The translations under genes and the position numbers were made by a program. 11,252 nt of DNA from Bacteroidota bacterium (GTDB lineage Bacteria; Bacteroidota; Bacteroidia; NS11-12g; UBA955). Under the pieces are notes generated by a model. That model saw only the letters and a program-made list of their open reading frames with translations. It was not told the DNA's origin and did not search any database. Below, in pieces: positions 1 through 7,232 of this stretch (positions are counted from its first letter, which is position 1; each line of letters begins with the position of its first letter). The DNA lies in assembly GCA_947450015.1 (NCBI GenBank), contig CANFUB010000067.1, positions 1 through 11,252 of the forward strand, given 5' to 3'.

Positions 1-2
1 AT

Positions 3-686
3 TCACAAGTAAATTTAGGCCGATTGAAAAACAACATAGGTTATTCCAATGCCGTTGAATTAGAAAATCTTTCTCCACAAATTACCTATACCCATGCTTT
101 TAACAACCTTTCCTTATCGCGCTTTTGGCGTTGGGATTTTCCTAGCAATGTAGGGCCTTACAAAAACCTTAGCAAAATCTACCGCTCGGTTTTTGAAACC
201 GTATACCTTACTGAATTAAATACTGCCAATGGCAAACCACTCTTCAAAAAATACTTTAACACTTTCGAAATTAATTCGAAATACAAAACCAAAATTTTAC
301 GCAAAGATGCCTACTTCTTTTATTTAGGCTCTGTGAATTCCATTCAAAATTTTGCAGCACCATTCACCGTATTTTCTGAGAAAGCTTTGTTGCGAGCATA
401 CTATCATCAATTCGAAGGGTATGTAAAACTAGCACCAAAATTGGTATGGACGAACTACCTGAGCTTCGAACGTATTATCGCCAATTACAATACCCAAGTA
501 GATGCTATTTCTAAACGCCCTAAAAATCAACAAGGGTTCTCTTTTGCAACCGGTGCCGATATTCAGCTAAGCAAAGGTGCTGGTCTATACATTCGTCAAC
601 GTTGGATGAATTACAAAGACAAGAGTTTTTCACTCGATCATTACAGAGGTTTTGAAACCACCGTTGAAGTCAAAATATTCTTTTAA
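3..686 (+). CDS. Probable outer-membrane beta-barrel protein, 3' part only
   Basis: This reading frame is open to the left edge (first whole codon at 3, reading SQVNLGR before a TTG at 24), so the gene starts outside the window and only about 227 C-terminal residues are seen. The TTG at 24 is not a credible start because no signal peptide follows it. The visible part is rich in alternating hydrophobic/polar segments and aromatic residues (for example LSLSRFWRWDF and AGLYIRQRWMNY). It ends in VEVKIFF with a terminal Phe, a pattern typical of the last strand of an outer-membrane beta-barrel. No catalytic motif is visible, and the family is not recognised. It lies five bases upstream of a second barrel gene in a beta-glucan-type operon, so a role in passing or handling glycan at the outer membrane is an inference from context. 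It is too short and too different to be called the end of a SusC protein. Confidence 0.75.
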   Translation, partial: SQVNLGRLKNNIGYSNAVELENLSPQITYTHAFNNLSLSRFWRWDFPSNVGPYKNLSKIYRSVFETVYLTELNTANGKPLFKKYFNTFEINSKYKTKILRKDAYFFYLGSVNSIQNFAAPFTVFSEKALLRAYYHQFEGYVKLAPKLVWTNYLSFERIIANYNTQVDAISKRPKNQQGFSFATGADIQLSKGAGLYIRQRWMNYKDKSFSLDHYRGFETTVEVKIFF

Positions 687-691
687 AACCT

Positions 692-2470
692 ATGAAACAC
701 ACACAAAAGAAAAATATTAATTCCATTTCAAATAAAGCAAACATGCCTACTGTTAAAGTAAAATATAGTATAGGATTAACTTTGTTGTTAATCTTTTCAT
801 TGCAATTAAATGCGCAAAAGGACCGCAAACTCACCTTCGTAGGTGGTGCGCGTTCTATCCTTAACAACGGCCGCTTAATTGTAAACGATAGCATTCCTGA
901 TACCACTACTGTTAAACGCAATGAAGGTGGTTATGCCCTCATCGATTTAGGCGTGAATATTAAACCCAATAAAAATACAGAAATCATGGGTATGTTTAGG
1001 ATTAAAAATAATTTCGGTGGTTTCTGGGGTTCGGGTGTTTCATTCGATGTACGACAATTATGGATTAAAGGTATCGTCGGCAATGTATTGCGTTATCAGC
1101 TCGGTGACTTGAATTTAAAACAAAGTAAATTCACATTATACAACCACCATGCCGACCAAATTGACAGCTTACCTGCTATCTTTAATTTGCAACAAAACAT
1201 TGTAAACTATGAGCGTTTTTATATGAACAATAATACTTGGCGCATGCAAGGTGCCAATGTTGATTTCGGTTTAACCTTCTCTAAATTTTTGAAAGAAATC
1301 AATTTCACTGCTTTTCTAACCCGTTTAAACGCTACCAATTTTGCAAATGTTTCCGACCGCTTAATGAATGCCTACAGTGTGCAACTTGTAAAGAATAACC
1401 ACTTGGCATTAACTGGTCATACAAATACCATTTTCGATGTGAATGGCACCACCAATAATAAAAACTTATTTAACAATTCTGTTAATAGTATTGAATGGAA
1501 ATATGAAAACAAATTAAAAACCGATAATGCATATAGTTTTGCTGGTGAGTTTGGCAATAGTCATTATTACTACTCTGCTGATACTTTAGCTCCACGTTTA
1601 AGCGATTATTTTATCCATGCATTTGCGCAAATGAAACTTAAAAAAATGAATTTAATGGCCACTGTAGGTTATCTCAATGTGGGCGCAGATTTTAGAAGTA
1701 TAGGTGCCCAAAGCAAAGATGTTAATTACAATGCACAGCCAGTTTATTTCAACCGCTATACGAATACGCAAGTTATTCGCCCTACCACTTTATTCGATGT
1801 TATCAGCAACGAAAACATATACAGTCGCACCATTAATAGCAATTTTATGAGTGGCAGTCAATTGTTCAACAATGTTTTACCTTACGGTTTGGCCACCTTC
1901 AACCGTGTGGGTGCTTACCTTAAATTAAATTATAAAAATAAAAAAGAATTAATGGCCAATGCTGAGTACTACAATCTAAGCGAGATACGCGGACAAGGTA
2001 CAACAGCCCTTAAACAATTTGCCATCTATAAAGTGAATGTGAATGTTCCTTTTCACAAATTATTTAATTTGAAAAGAACCTTGTCCATTCAAGCTGCTAC
2101 CAATATGCAAATGGCCAATCGCAAAGGCAACGAAGCCATCGAAGATGTGGATTTAAAAATGATGCAAACCACTGTGGGCTTGCGCTGGGAGTTCTCGCCA
2201 AACTTTGAATTAATTGGTGGAATGATCAATCAAACCAATAAAGGCAACGACTTTTCTGCCGATAGAAATGCTTATACAGAAGTCACCTATTTTCAATTGA
2301 ACAATTACAACCTGACACAACAAATCACAGCGGTGGGTTTACGTTATAATTTTACACCTAAAATTTACCTATGCGCACTCTATCAGCAAAGCAATTACCA
2401 AGACAAAAAACAAAACAACGCCAATTTTAAAATGAACCAATTTGGCCTTATTTACAATATTATTTTATAA
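692..2470 (+). CDS. Outer-membrane beta-barrel protein of unknown family (porin-like)
   Basis: The frame encodes 592 residues from the ATG at 692. A second in-frame ATG at 743 (residue 18) gives a more conventional type I signal peptide: a short basic start, the hydrophobic core IGLTLLLIFSLQL, then NA|QK with cleavage after residue 41 of the long form. The mature part consists almost entirely of alternating amphipathic segments with many Asn, Tyr and Phe residues. Strand-like runs include YALIDLGVNI, EIMGMFRIKNNFGG and AVGLRYNF, and the end is NQFGLIYNIIL, as expected of a barrel closing strand. There is no TonB box, plug domain or catalytic motif, and it is much shorter than SusC transporters. 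It follows the first barrel gene by five bases and precedes two lipoprotein genes, so a passive pore or scaffold for oligosaccharide passage is plausible but inferred. The barrel nature is fairly sure; the substrate is not. Confidence 0.8.
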   Translation: MKHTQKKNINSISNKANMPTVKVKYSIGLTLLLIFSLQLNAQKDRKLTFVGGARSILNNGRLIVNDSIPDTTTVKRNEGGYALIDLGVNIKPNKNTEIMGMFRIKNNFGGFWGSGVSFDVRQLWIKGIVGNVLRYQLGDLNLKQSKFTLYNHHADQIDSLPAIFNLQQNIVNYERFYMNNNTWRMQGANVDFGLTFSKFLKEINFTAFLTRLNATNFANVSDRLMNAYSVQLVKNNHLALTGHTNTIFDVNGTTNNKNLFNNSVNSIEWKYENKLKTDNAYSFAGEFGNSHYYYSADTLAPRLSDYFIHAFAQMKLKKMNLMATVGYLNVGADFRSIGAQSKDVNYNAQPVYFNRYTNTQVIRPTTLFDVISNENIYSRTINSNFMSGSQLFNNVLPYGLATFNRVGAYLKLNYKNKKELMANAEYYNLSEIRGQGTTALKQFAIYKVNVNVPFHKLFNLKRTLSIQAATNMQMANRKGNEAIEDVDLKMMQTTVGLRWEFSPNFELIGGMINQTNKGNDFSADRNAYTEVTYFQLNNYNLTQQITAVGLRYNFTPKIYLCALYQQSNYQDKKQNNANFKMNQFGLIYNIIL

Positions 2471-2474
2471 AAAA

Positions 2475-3479
2475 ATGAAATACAAGATACATCTGTTCGC
2501 CCTTATTACCCTTGCGCTTTTCGCCTGCCGAAAAGATAAAAGCAAAGTCGATGGCCCCAGCATTACTGAAATATTTAGCGATTTTAAGGTAGCCGAAACC
2601 TTTAAATGCAGCAAGGATAGTGTGAACTTTAACAAAGGTGAAACCGCTTTCTTTACAGCGCGTTTTAATAAGATTGTAAAATGGACCATCACCATTCAAG
2701 GCAATACCTCTAAAGCAGTAAAAATTATCAATGGCGAAAGCAAAGTGATTGATGCCAGCAACTCCTCTTGGAATGGCAGCACTACTGTGTTCCCAATGTT
2801 TGCAAAAGAATTTTGTTTGGCTAAATTAACCATCAAAGATGTTACCGATTCTTTCACTACCAATGTGCGCATAAGCAATACCAAAAAATTAGAAGGTGTT
2901 ATTGTAGCCGATTTTGAAACAGGGCTTAATGCCAAATGGACCCGCTTTGCTCAAAGTGGAGCCAACATGGATTTTCAAATTAAAACCGATGCCTTTGCTC
3001 CTCAAGGTAAATCCTATTTAAACATGGCTGGTACCGTGAATTGGGATTACCTCATTGGCCTTATCGATTTTCCGGCCAATGCTTACAGTGCTGCACCTAC
3101 CTTACCTTTGCCTACCAATCCTGAATCGGTGTATTTTAATTGTTTAATTTATGGTGTTAACAATACCAACACCTCGCTTGTCTTATTTCAATTTAAAGAA
3201 GATGAAAATGGTGATGGCATTATTAATGCCAACAACGAAGATGAATACGATTACCAAATAACTGTTGATTGGGTGGGTTGGAAACTTATCTCTATAAGAT
3301 ACGCTGATATTGTAACCCTTGTTAATGGCAATCCTGCTGCGGCCAAAGGCAACGCCTTGCATAACCCAGATAAAATTGGAAAAATTTCGATGTTACACTT
3401 GGCCAATCCTAATAATGGTTTTGCAAGTTCTAAACTCGATTTAATGATGTTCACTTTGAATAAACCACTTGAACCTTGA
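2475..3479 (+). CDS. Surface lipoprotein with Ig-like and glycan-binding-like domains
   Basis: The product is 334 residues from the ATG at 2475. A longer frame from the ATG at 2442 would run inside the upstream gene and put eleven residues before the leader, so it was not chosen. Residues 1-18 form a lipoprotein signal peptide (MKYKIHLFALITLALFAC), with Cys18 as the lipidated residue. Residues about 25-135 look like an all-beta Ig/PKD-like region. From Val142 the segment VIVADFETGLNAKW opens a second beta-sandwich resembling galactose-binding-type carbohydrate modules, which often begin with a D-F-E motif. Residues 243-255 form an Asp/Asn-rich loop (DENGDGIINANNE) resembling an EF-hand or dockerin calcium loop. 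No catalytic signature is seen. The likely role is binding polysaccharide on the cell surface beside the neighbouring hydrolases; SusE/F-type proteins do this in classical loci, but I see no specific homology. The next start codon overlaps its stop, which suggests translational coupling. Confidence 0.75.
   Translation: MKYKIHLFALITLALFACRKDKSKVDGPSITEIFSDFKVAETFKCSKDSVNFNKGETAFFTARFNKIVKWTITIQGNTSKAVKIINGESKVIDASNSSWNGSTTVFPMFAKEFCLAKLTIKDVTDSFTTNVRISNTKKLEGVIVADFETGLNAKWTRFAQSGANMDFQIKTDAFAPQGKSYLNMAGTVNWDYLIGLIDFPANAYSAAPTLPLPTNPESVYFNCLIYGVNNTNTSLVLFQFKEDENGDGIINANNEDEYDYQITVDWVGWKLISIRYADIVTLVNGNPAAAKGNALHNPDKIGKISMLHLANPNNGFASSKLDLMMFTLNKPLEP
3470..3479 (+). promoter_or_regulatory. Start-deciding stop/start junction with TTG initiation
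   Basis: The TTG start at 3476-3478 overlaps the TGA stop of the upstream lipoprotein gene at 3477-3479. An in-frame TGA at 3470-3472 bars any start further upstream. No purine-rich ribosome-binding site precedes it. Terminating ribosomes probably reinitiate here, which would keep the two lipoproteins in a fixed ratio. Confidence 0.65.
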
Positions 3480-4123
3480 GAAAAACTTATTTACATATCA
3501 TCTGCCTCTGCAGTTTAGTGCTTTTCAATTTTTCTTGTAAAGACATTGTCACCGTTCAAAAATTAGACTTGTACGATGAAAAATTGGCGGTCGATACAAA
3601 TTCCATCAATGGCTTTAATGCGACCACTATATTTGGCGATGACTATGACAAAAGTGTTTGGGTTTCGCCCGAAGTAGAATGCGTGCAGATGCGCTCAGAA
3701 AAAACAAATGTATACAGTGGCAATGGCGCACTAAAAGTAACTTGGAATAAAATCGCGGGCGGTTGTAAATGGATAGGCATAGGTTTTGGTTGGAACAATT
3801 GGATGGCCAAAGACATGCTCGATATTACCCAAATTGCGGCTGTAGAAATGCAAGTAAAAGCAGTGAAAGGTTCTTTCAAAAATTTACCCGTTGCTTTTGC
3901 ATTCGAAGATTACTCAGGTGTGCAAGCTTATTATGGTTTCAGATATGAATTGGCTGCTGGTGAATTCAATGACAAAACATGGACCGCTGTAACCATTCCT
4001 CTTTCTAAATTCGAATTAGACACCAAAGATTTTAACCTCGAAAAAGTTAAACAATTCGTCATTCAATTAGAAGGCGATGGCGACATATACCTCGACAATA
4101 TCCGATTTATTACGCTCAAATAA
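3476..4123 (+). CDS. Small surface lipoprotein with a galactose-binding-like domain
   Basis: The product is 215 residues, read from a TTG at 3476. This start is nearly forced: an in-frame TGA lies at 3470-3472, and the only codons between it and the leader are ACC and TTG. Residues 1-21 make a lipoprotein leader (basic RK, hydrophobic core, FNFSC with Cys21 lipidated, followed by KD). The rest is a single beta-sandwich-like domain. Aromatics are clustered in the GIGFGWNNWM segment, and the closing DGDIYLDNIRF matches the typical last strand of galactose-binding-type or CIA30/CBM11-like modules. No catalytic residues are recognisable. It is probably a glycan-binding partner of the preceding lipoprotein, sitting just before the GH3 gene. 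The two proteins share architecture rather than obvious sequence. Fold assignment is by pattern, not by search. Confidence 0.75.
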   Translation: MRKTYLHIICLCSLVLFNFSCKDIVTVQKLDLYDEKLAVDTNSINGFNATTIFGDDYDKSVWVSPEVECVQMRSEKTNVYSGNGALKVTWNKIAGGCKWIGIGFGWNNWMAKDMLDITQIAAVEMQVKAVKGSFKNLPVAFAFEDYSGVQAYYGFRYELAAGEFNDKTWTAVTIPLSKFELDTKDFNLEKVKQFVIQLEGDGDIYLDNIRFITLK

Positions 4124-6378
4124 TGAAACAACTGAACCTGTTTTTAACGGCCTTTTTTTTCTTTTCATACACTGCCTCGCATGCCCAAGGTGCTGCTAAA
4201 TCTGTAAACATCGATTCACTCATTGGCCTTATGACCATTGAGGAAAAGGCTGGACAAATGACCCAAATCGACTTAGGTGTTATTGCCGAAGGAGGTATCT
4301 GTAATCTTAAAAATCCGCAAACGCTCAACCTCGAAAAATTAAAAACAGCAATTGCCAAATACCACATCGGTTCTATCCTCAATGTTGGTTGTGGAAGTGG
4401 TACCATTGCACTCGACAATTGGCATAAAATATTAGCCATGGTAGTGGCCGAAAATAAAAAAAACAGCCGCTTAAACATTCCCATTATTTATGGTATCGAT
4501 GCTATCCATGGCGCCAATTATACCATGGGCGCAACCTTATTCCCTCAACAAATTGGACAAGCCGCAACATGGAATCCTACACTAGTGCAACAACTGTATG
4601 GCATTACCGCATACGAAACGCGTGCATCTGGTATTCCGTGGAATTTTTCGCCAGTACTCGACCTCGGTCGACAACCCCTGTGGTCGCGCTTCTTCGAATC
4701 ATTTGGTGAAGATGTATTGTTGGCTAAGGCCATGACCAAAAGTGCTATCCGCGGACTCGAAGGCAACACACCAAACAGTCCTTATGCAGTGGCTTCTTGT
4801 ATGAAACATTTCTTGGGCTATAGTATGCCATTGAGTGGCAAAGACCGCACCCCAGCTTGGATTAGCGATCGCGAATTGCGTGAATATTTTTTACCTACAT
4901 TTCAAATGGCCATACAACAAGGAGCCAAAACAGTGATGATTAATTCAGGTGAAATTAATGGCACCCCTGTGCACACCAACTATGATATTTTAACAACGTT
5001 ATTGAGAAATGAATTGGGCTTTAAAGGTGTGGCTGTTACCGATTGGGAAGATGTATACAAATTAGTGAATGTACACCATGTGGCCGAGACAAAAAAAGAA
5101 GCCGTGCGCATGGCCATTATGGCGGGCATCGATATGAGCATGACCCCCAACGATTTTGAATTTACCGAACTCTTGGTGCAATTGATTAAAGAAGGTGCCA
5201 TTCCCATGGCCCGTATCGATCAATCTGTAAAACGCATTCTGCAATTGAAAGTTGATATGGGTCTCTTCAATGAAACACGTTTCAATAAAAGTTTATATCC
5301 ACTCTTTGGTTCAACTCAACATGCCAACCTGAGTTATAATGGGGCTGCAGAAAGTTTAACCCTACTTAAAAATAAAGACCAAATTTTGCCTTTAAACGCT
5401 GCCAAAGAAACCGTTTTGGTATGTGGCCCAGCTGCGAATAGTTTAAACCTCTTAAATGGCGCCTGGACCCACACATGGCAAGGCATTGATACCCGCTTTA
5501 ATACAGCAGGCAAACTTACCATTCAACAAGCCATGCAATTACAAATGGTAAAAACCAATTTCAATTATGTGCCAGGCTGCACCACCGATAGTATTATTAA
5601 TATTGAAGCCTGTGTTGAGGCCGCTAAAAAAGTTTCTAAAATTATTGTGTGTTTAGGTGAAACACCTTGCACTGAATTGCCAGGCAATATTGATGATTTA
5701 AGTTTATCGGATCCTCAACAACAATTGGTAAAAGCTTTAAGCGCTTTACATAAACCAATCATTTTAGTGTGTTGTTTCAACCGCCCGCGTATCATTAAAA
5801 ATGTGGCCCCATTGGCCGATGCTATTTTATATGCCTACCTCCCGGGCGATGAAGGTGGACGCGCCATTGCCGATGCCTTGTTTGGCAAAATTAATCCAAG
5901 TGGCAAATTGCCCTTCACTTACCCTGCCAATGTCAATGCTTTTGTGCATTACGACCATAAAAGCTCAGAAGATTTGGATGTCGATTTTTCTAACAATGCT
6001 TACCGTCCACAATTCGATTTTGGCTTTGGTTTAAGCTATACCACTTTCGAATACCAAACTTTTAAGATGAGCACCAATTCGCTGGGCGATAAAGATTCAG
6101 TAACTATAAGTGTAGTTGTTAAAAATACGGGCAGTCGCGAAGGCATGGAAGTGGTGCAATTGTATTACCATGATTTAGTTGCTTCTATTACCCCGTCTGT
6201 TAAAAAATTGGTAGCTTTTCAAAAAATAAAACTGTCCCCTCAAGCCAGTCAAACCGTTACATTCACTTTGCATAAAACCGATTTCTCCTTCATCAATAAA
6301 GGCTTAAAACGCGTGACCGAAAATGGTGAATTCGAACTCCTCATTCAAAATCAAAAACAATCTTTATATGTCCATTAG
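4123..6378 (+). CDS. Exported GH3 beta-glucosidase / exo-beta-glucanase
   Basis: This 751-residue enzyme removes glucose from the non-reducing ends of beta-glucans or their oligosaccharides by a retaining mechanism. Residues 1-21 are a type I signal peptide cleaved at SHA|QG, so it acts in the periplasm or outside. The (beta/alpha)8 domain shows MTIEEKAGQM, IDAIHG (Asp126, sugar-binding), a GRQPLWSRFFESFGED motif, KHF (Lys228-His229) and the nucleophile Asp307 in VTDWED. The second domain holds GAWTHTWQG (Trp448, Trp452) and GETPCTELPG, whose Glu518 lines up with the acid/base Glu491 of barley exo-glucanase ExoI. Residues about 655-751 are the fibronectin III-like domain common in GH3. Trp308 and Trp452 match the two tryptophans that clamp the +1 sugar in ExoI, favouring beta-1,3/1,4-glucan products. 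The ATG overlaps the upstream TAA (TAATG). The family is certain; linkage preference is inferred. Confidence 0.96.
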   Translation: MKQLNLFLTAFFFFSYTASHAQGAAKSVNIDSLIGLMTIEEKAGQMTQIDLGVIAEGGICNLKNPQTLNLEKLKTAIAKYHIGSILNVGCGSGTIALDNWHKILAMVVAENKKNSRLNIPIIYGIDAIHGANYTMGATLFPQQIGQAATWNPTLVQQLYGITAYETRASGIPWNFSPVLDLGRQPLWSRFFESFGEDVLLAKAMTKSAIRGLEGNTPNSPYAVASCMKHFLGYSMPLSGKDRTPAWISDRELREYFLPTFQMAIQQGAKTVMINSGEINGTPVHTNYDILTTLLRNELGFKGVAVTDWEDVYKLVNVHHVAETKKEAVRMAIMAGIDMSMTPNDFEFTELLVQLIKEGAIPMARIDQSVKRILQLKVDMGLFNETRFNKSLYPLFGSTQHANLSYNGAAESLTLLKNKDQILPLNAAKETVLVCGPAANSLNLLNGAWTHTWQGIDTRFNTAGKLTIQQAMQLQMVKTNFNYVPGCTTDSIINIEACVEAAKKVSKIIVCLGETPCTELPGNIDDLSLSDPQQQLVKALSALHKPIILVCCFNRPRIIKNVAPLADAILYAYLPGDEGGRAIADALFGKINPSGKLPFTYPANVNAFVHYDHKSSEDLDVDFSNNAYRPQFDFGFGLSYTTFEYQTFKMSTNSLGDKDSVTISVVVKNTGSREGMEVVQLYYHDLVASITPSVKKLVAFQKIKLSPQASQTVTFTLHKTDFSFINKGLKRVTENGEFELLIQNQKQSLYVH

Positions 6379-7201
6379 TCGCATCTTATATTCTTTGAGC
6401 CTTTGTTTGTTTTTAGCCGCTTGTAAACAATCGGCACCACCCGATATTAAACTACCTGACGAAAAAGGCAGCTTGTTTTTTTCTGGTTATTATTTCAATT
6501 ATAAAAATGCGGATAACCCTGTAGGCCCTGGACCCAACCGCTTTGCAGGCAATGCAGAAAGTGCTTATGTAGATAGTTTAGGTCGCTTGCACATGAAAAT
6601 TTTAAAGAAAAATAATTTTTGGTACAGCAGTGAAATCATCAGTGTAAAAGAATTTAAATATGGCACCTATACCTTTACTTGCGAAACGGATATAAGAAAC
6701 TTTGATCAAAAAGTGGTGTTCGGTTTTTTTACCTGGGACGATTATTCTTTCCAAACCCAAGGGAATAGCGAAATTGATATTGAATTTGCAAAATGGGATG
6801 TGGCCAACGATACAAATTTAGTAACCTATAGCGCCCAACCCGTTATTTTCAGCAATCCTACACCTTATAAAGAACGTACTTTTAAACCTGCTATACCTAC
6901 CAAATACATCAGTAAAACTGCCACCTACATGATGCGTTGGACTAGTGATAGCATTGCATGGGAAAGTTATGAAGGCGAAACCTATCCTGGCCCAAACAAA
7001 GTGTCGAAATGGAGTTTTAATAAAAACAATGTCCCGCGTTCTAAAATTGAAAATTCACTGACTTCAAACTTATTTGTAGTGCCGCAGCCTAGTGATTCAA
7101 CCAATGTGCGTATTAACTTCTGGTTGCTCAATGGTGCAGCCCCGGTGAACGGTCAAAACCACGAAATAATCATCAAGAATTTTACTTATAAACCGTTATA
7201 A
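6368..7201 (+). CDS. GH16 family lipoprotein, probable endo-beta-glucanase
   Basis: The product is 277 residues from the ATG at 6368. This start lies 11 bases inside the GH3 gene and gives a clean lipoprotein leader ending in FLAAC (Cys19 lipidated). The alternative ATG at 6323 adds 15 polar residues before the leader and is rejected. The rest is one beta-jelly-roll domain. The GH16 catalytic signature EIDIEF lies at residues 135-140: Glu135 is the predicted nucleophile, Asp137 the assisting acid and Glu139 the acid/base. Upstream are FKYGTYTFTCETD and VVFGFFTWDD, typical of the strands before the signature. The ExDxE spacing without the extra residue is that of lichenases and xyloglucan-active enzymes, whereas most laminarinases have ExDxxE. 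It would cut an external glucan at the cell surface and feed the GH3 enzyme. Family assignment rests on the motif and its strand context; the substrate is uncertain. Confidence 0.85.
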   Translation: MSISRILYSLSLCLFLAACKQSAPPDIKLPDEKGSLFFSGYYFNYKNADNPVGPGPNRFAGNAESAYVDSLGRLHMKILKKNNFWYSSEIISVKEFKYGTYTFTCETDIRNFDQKVVFGFFTWDDYSFQTQGNSEIDIEFAKWDVANDTNLVTYSAQPVIFSNPTPYKERTFKPAIPTKYISKTATYMMRWTSDSIAWESYEGETYPGPNKVSKWSFNKNNVPRSKIENSLTSNLFVVPQPSDSTNVRINFWLLNGAAPVNGQNHEIIIKNFTYKPL

Positions 7202-7232
7202 AAATAGTCAACTTAATTTACTAATTTTATAA
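7196..7232. terminator. Weak AT-rich inverted repeat at the convergent junction (possible bidirectional terminator)
   Basis: TTATAAAA at 7196-7203 and its exact inverse TTTTATAA at 7225-7232 flank a 21-base loop between the end of the GH16 gene and the end of the minus-strand gene. The left arm includes the GH16 stop codon, and the right arm ends just before the other gene's stop. The stem is all A/T, so it would be weak. Its placement between convergent genes is the main argument for a role in termination, and chance is possible in such AT-rich DNA. Confidence 0.2.

Larger units (their letters stand above)
3..7201 (+). other. Putative beta-glucan utilisation operon
   Basis: Six same-strand genes follow one another with gaps of +5 and +4 bases, then overlaps of 4, 1 and 11 bases, leaving no room for internal promoters or terminators. 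The gene content (two barrels, two binding-type lipoproteins, a GH3 exo-enzyme and a GH16 endo-enzyme lipoprotein) fits capture, cutting and uptake of one beta-glucan. No regulator, SusC or SusD is visible. The promoter and probably more genes lie to the left of the window. Co-transcription is inferred from spacing alone. Confidence 0.75.

Noticed and set aside
670..921. 83 aa minus-strand open frame
   Set aside because: It overlaps the end of the first barrel gene and the signal peptide of the second; the hydrophobic stretch is a by-product of the opposite strand.
692..2470. Second barrel as a SusC-type TonB-dependent transporter
   Set aside because: At 592 aa, with no plug domain, TonB box or carboxypeptidase-like N-terminal domain, it is too short and lacks the hallmarks.
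4153..4160. Run of eight T in the GH3 signal peptide as a possible phase-variation tract
   Set aside because: Eight T encoding Phe codons is expected in a hydrophobic leader of an AT-rich genome; the frame is intact and nothing suggests switching.
4116..4484. 122 aa minus-strand open frame opposite the GH3 gene start
   Set aside because: It lies wholly opposite the GH3 signal peptide and first domain, whose frame is certain, and its translation shows no domain or leader.
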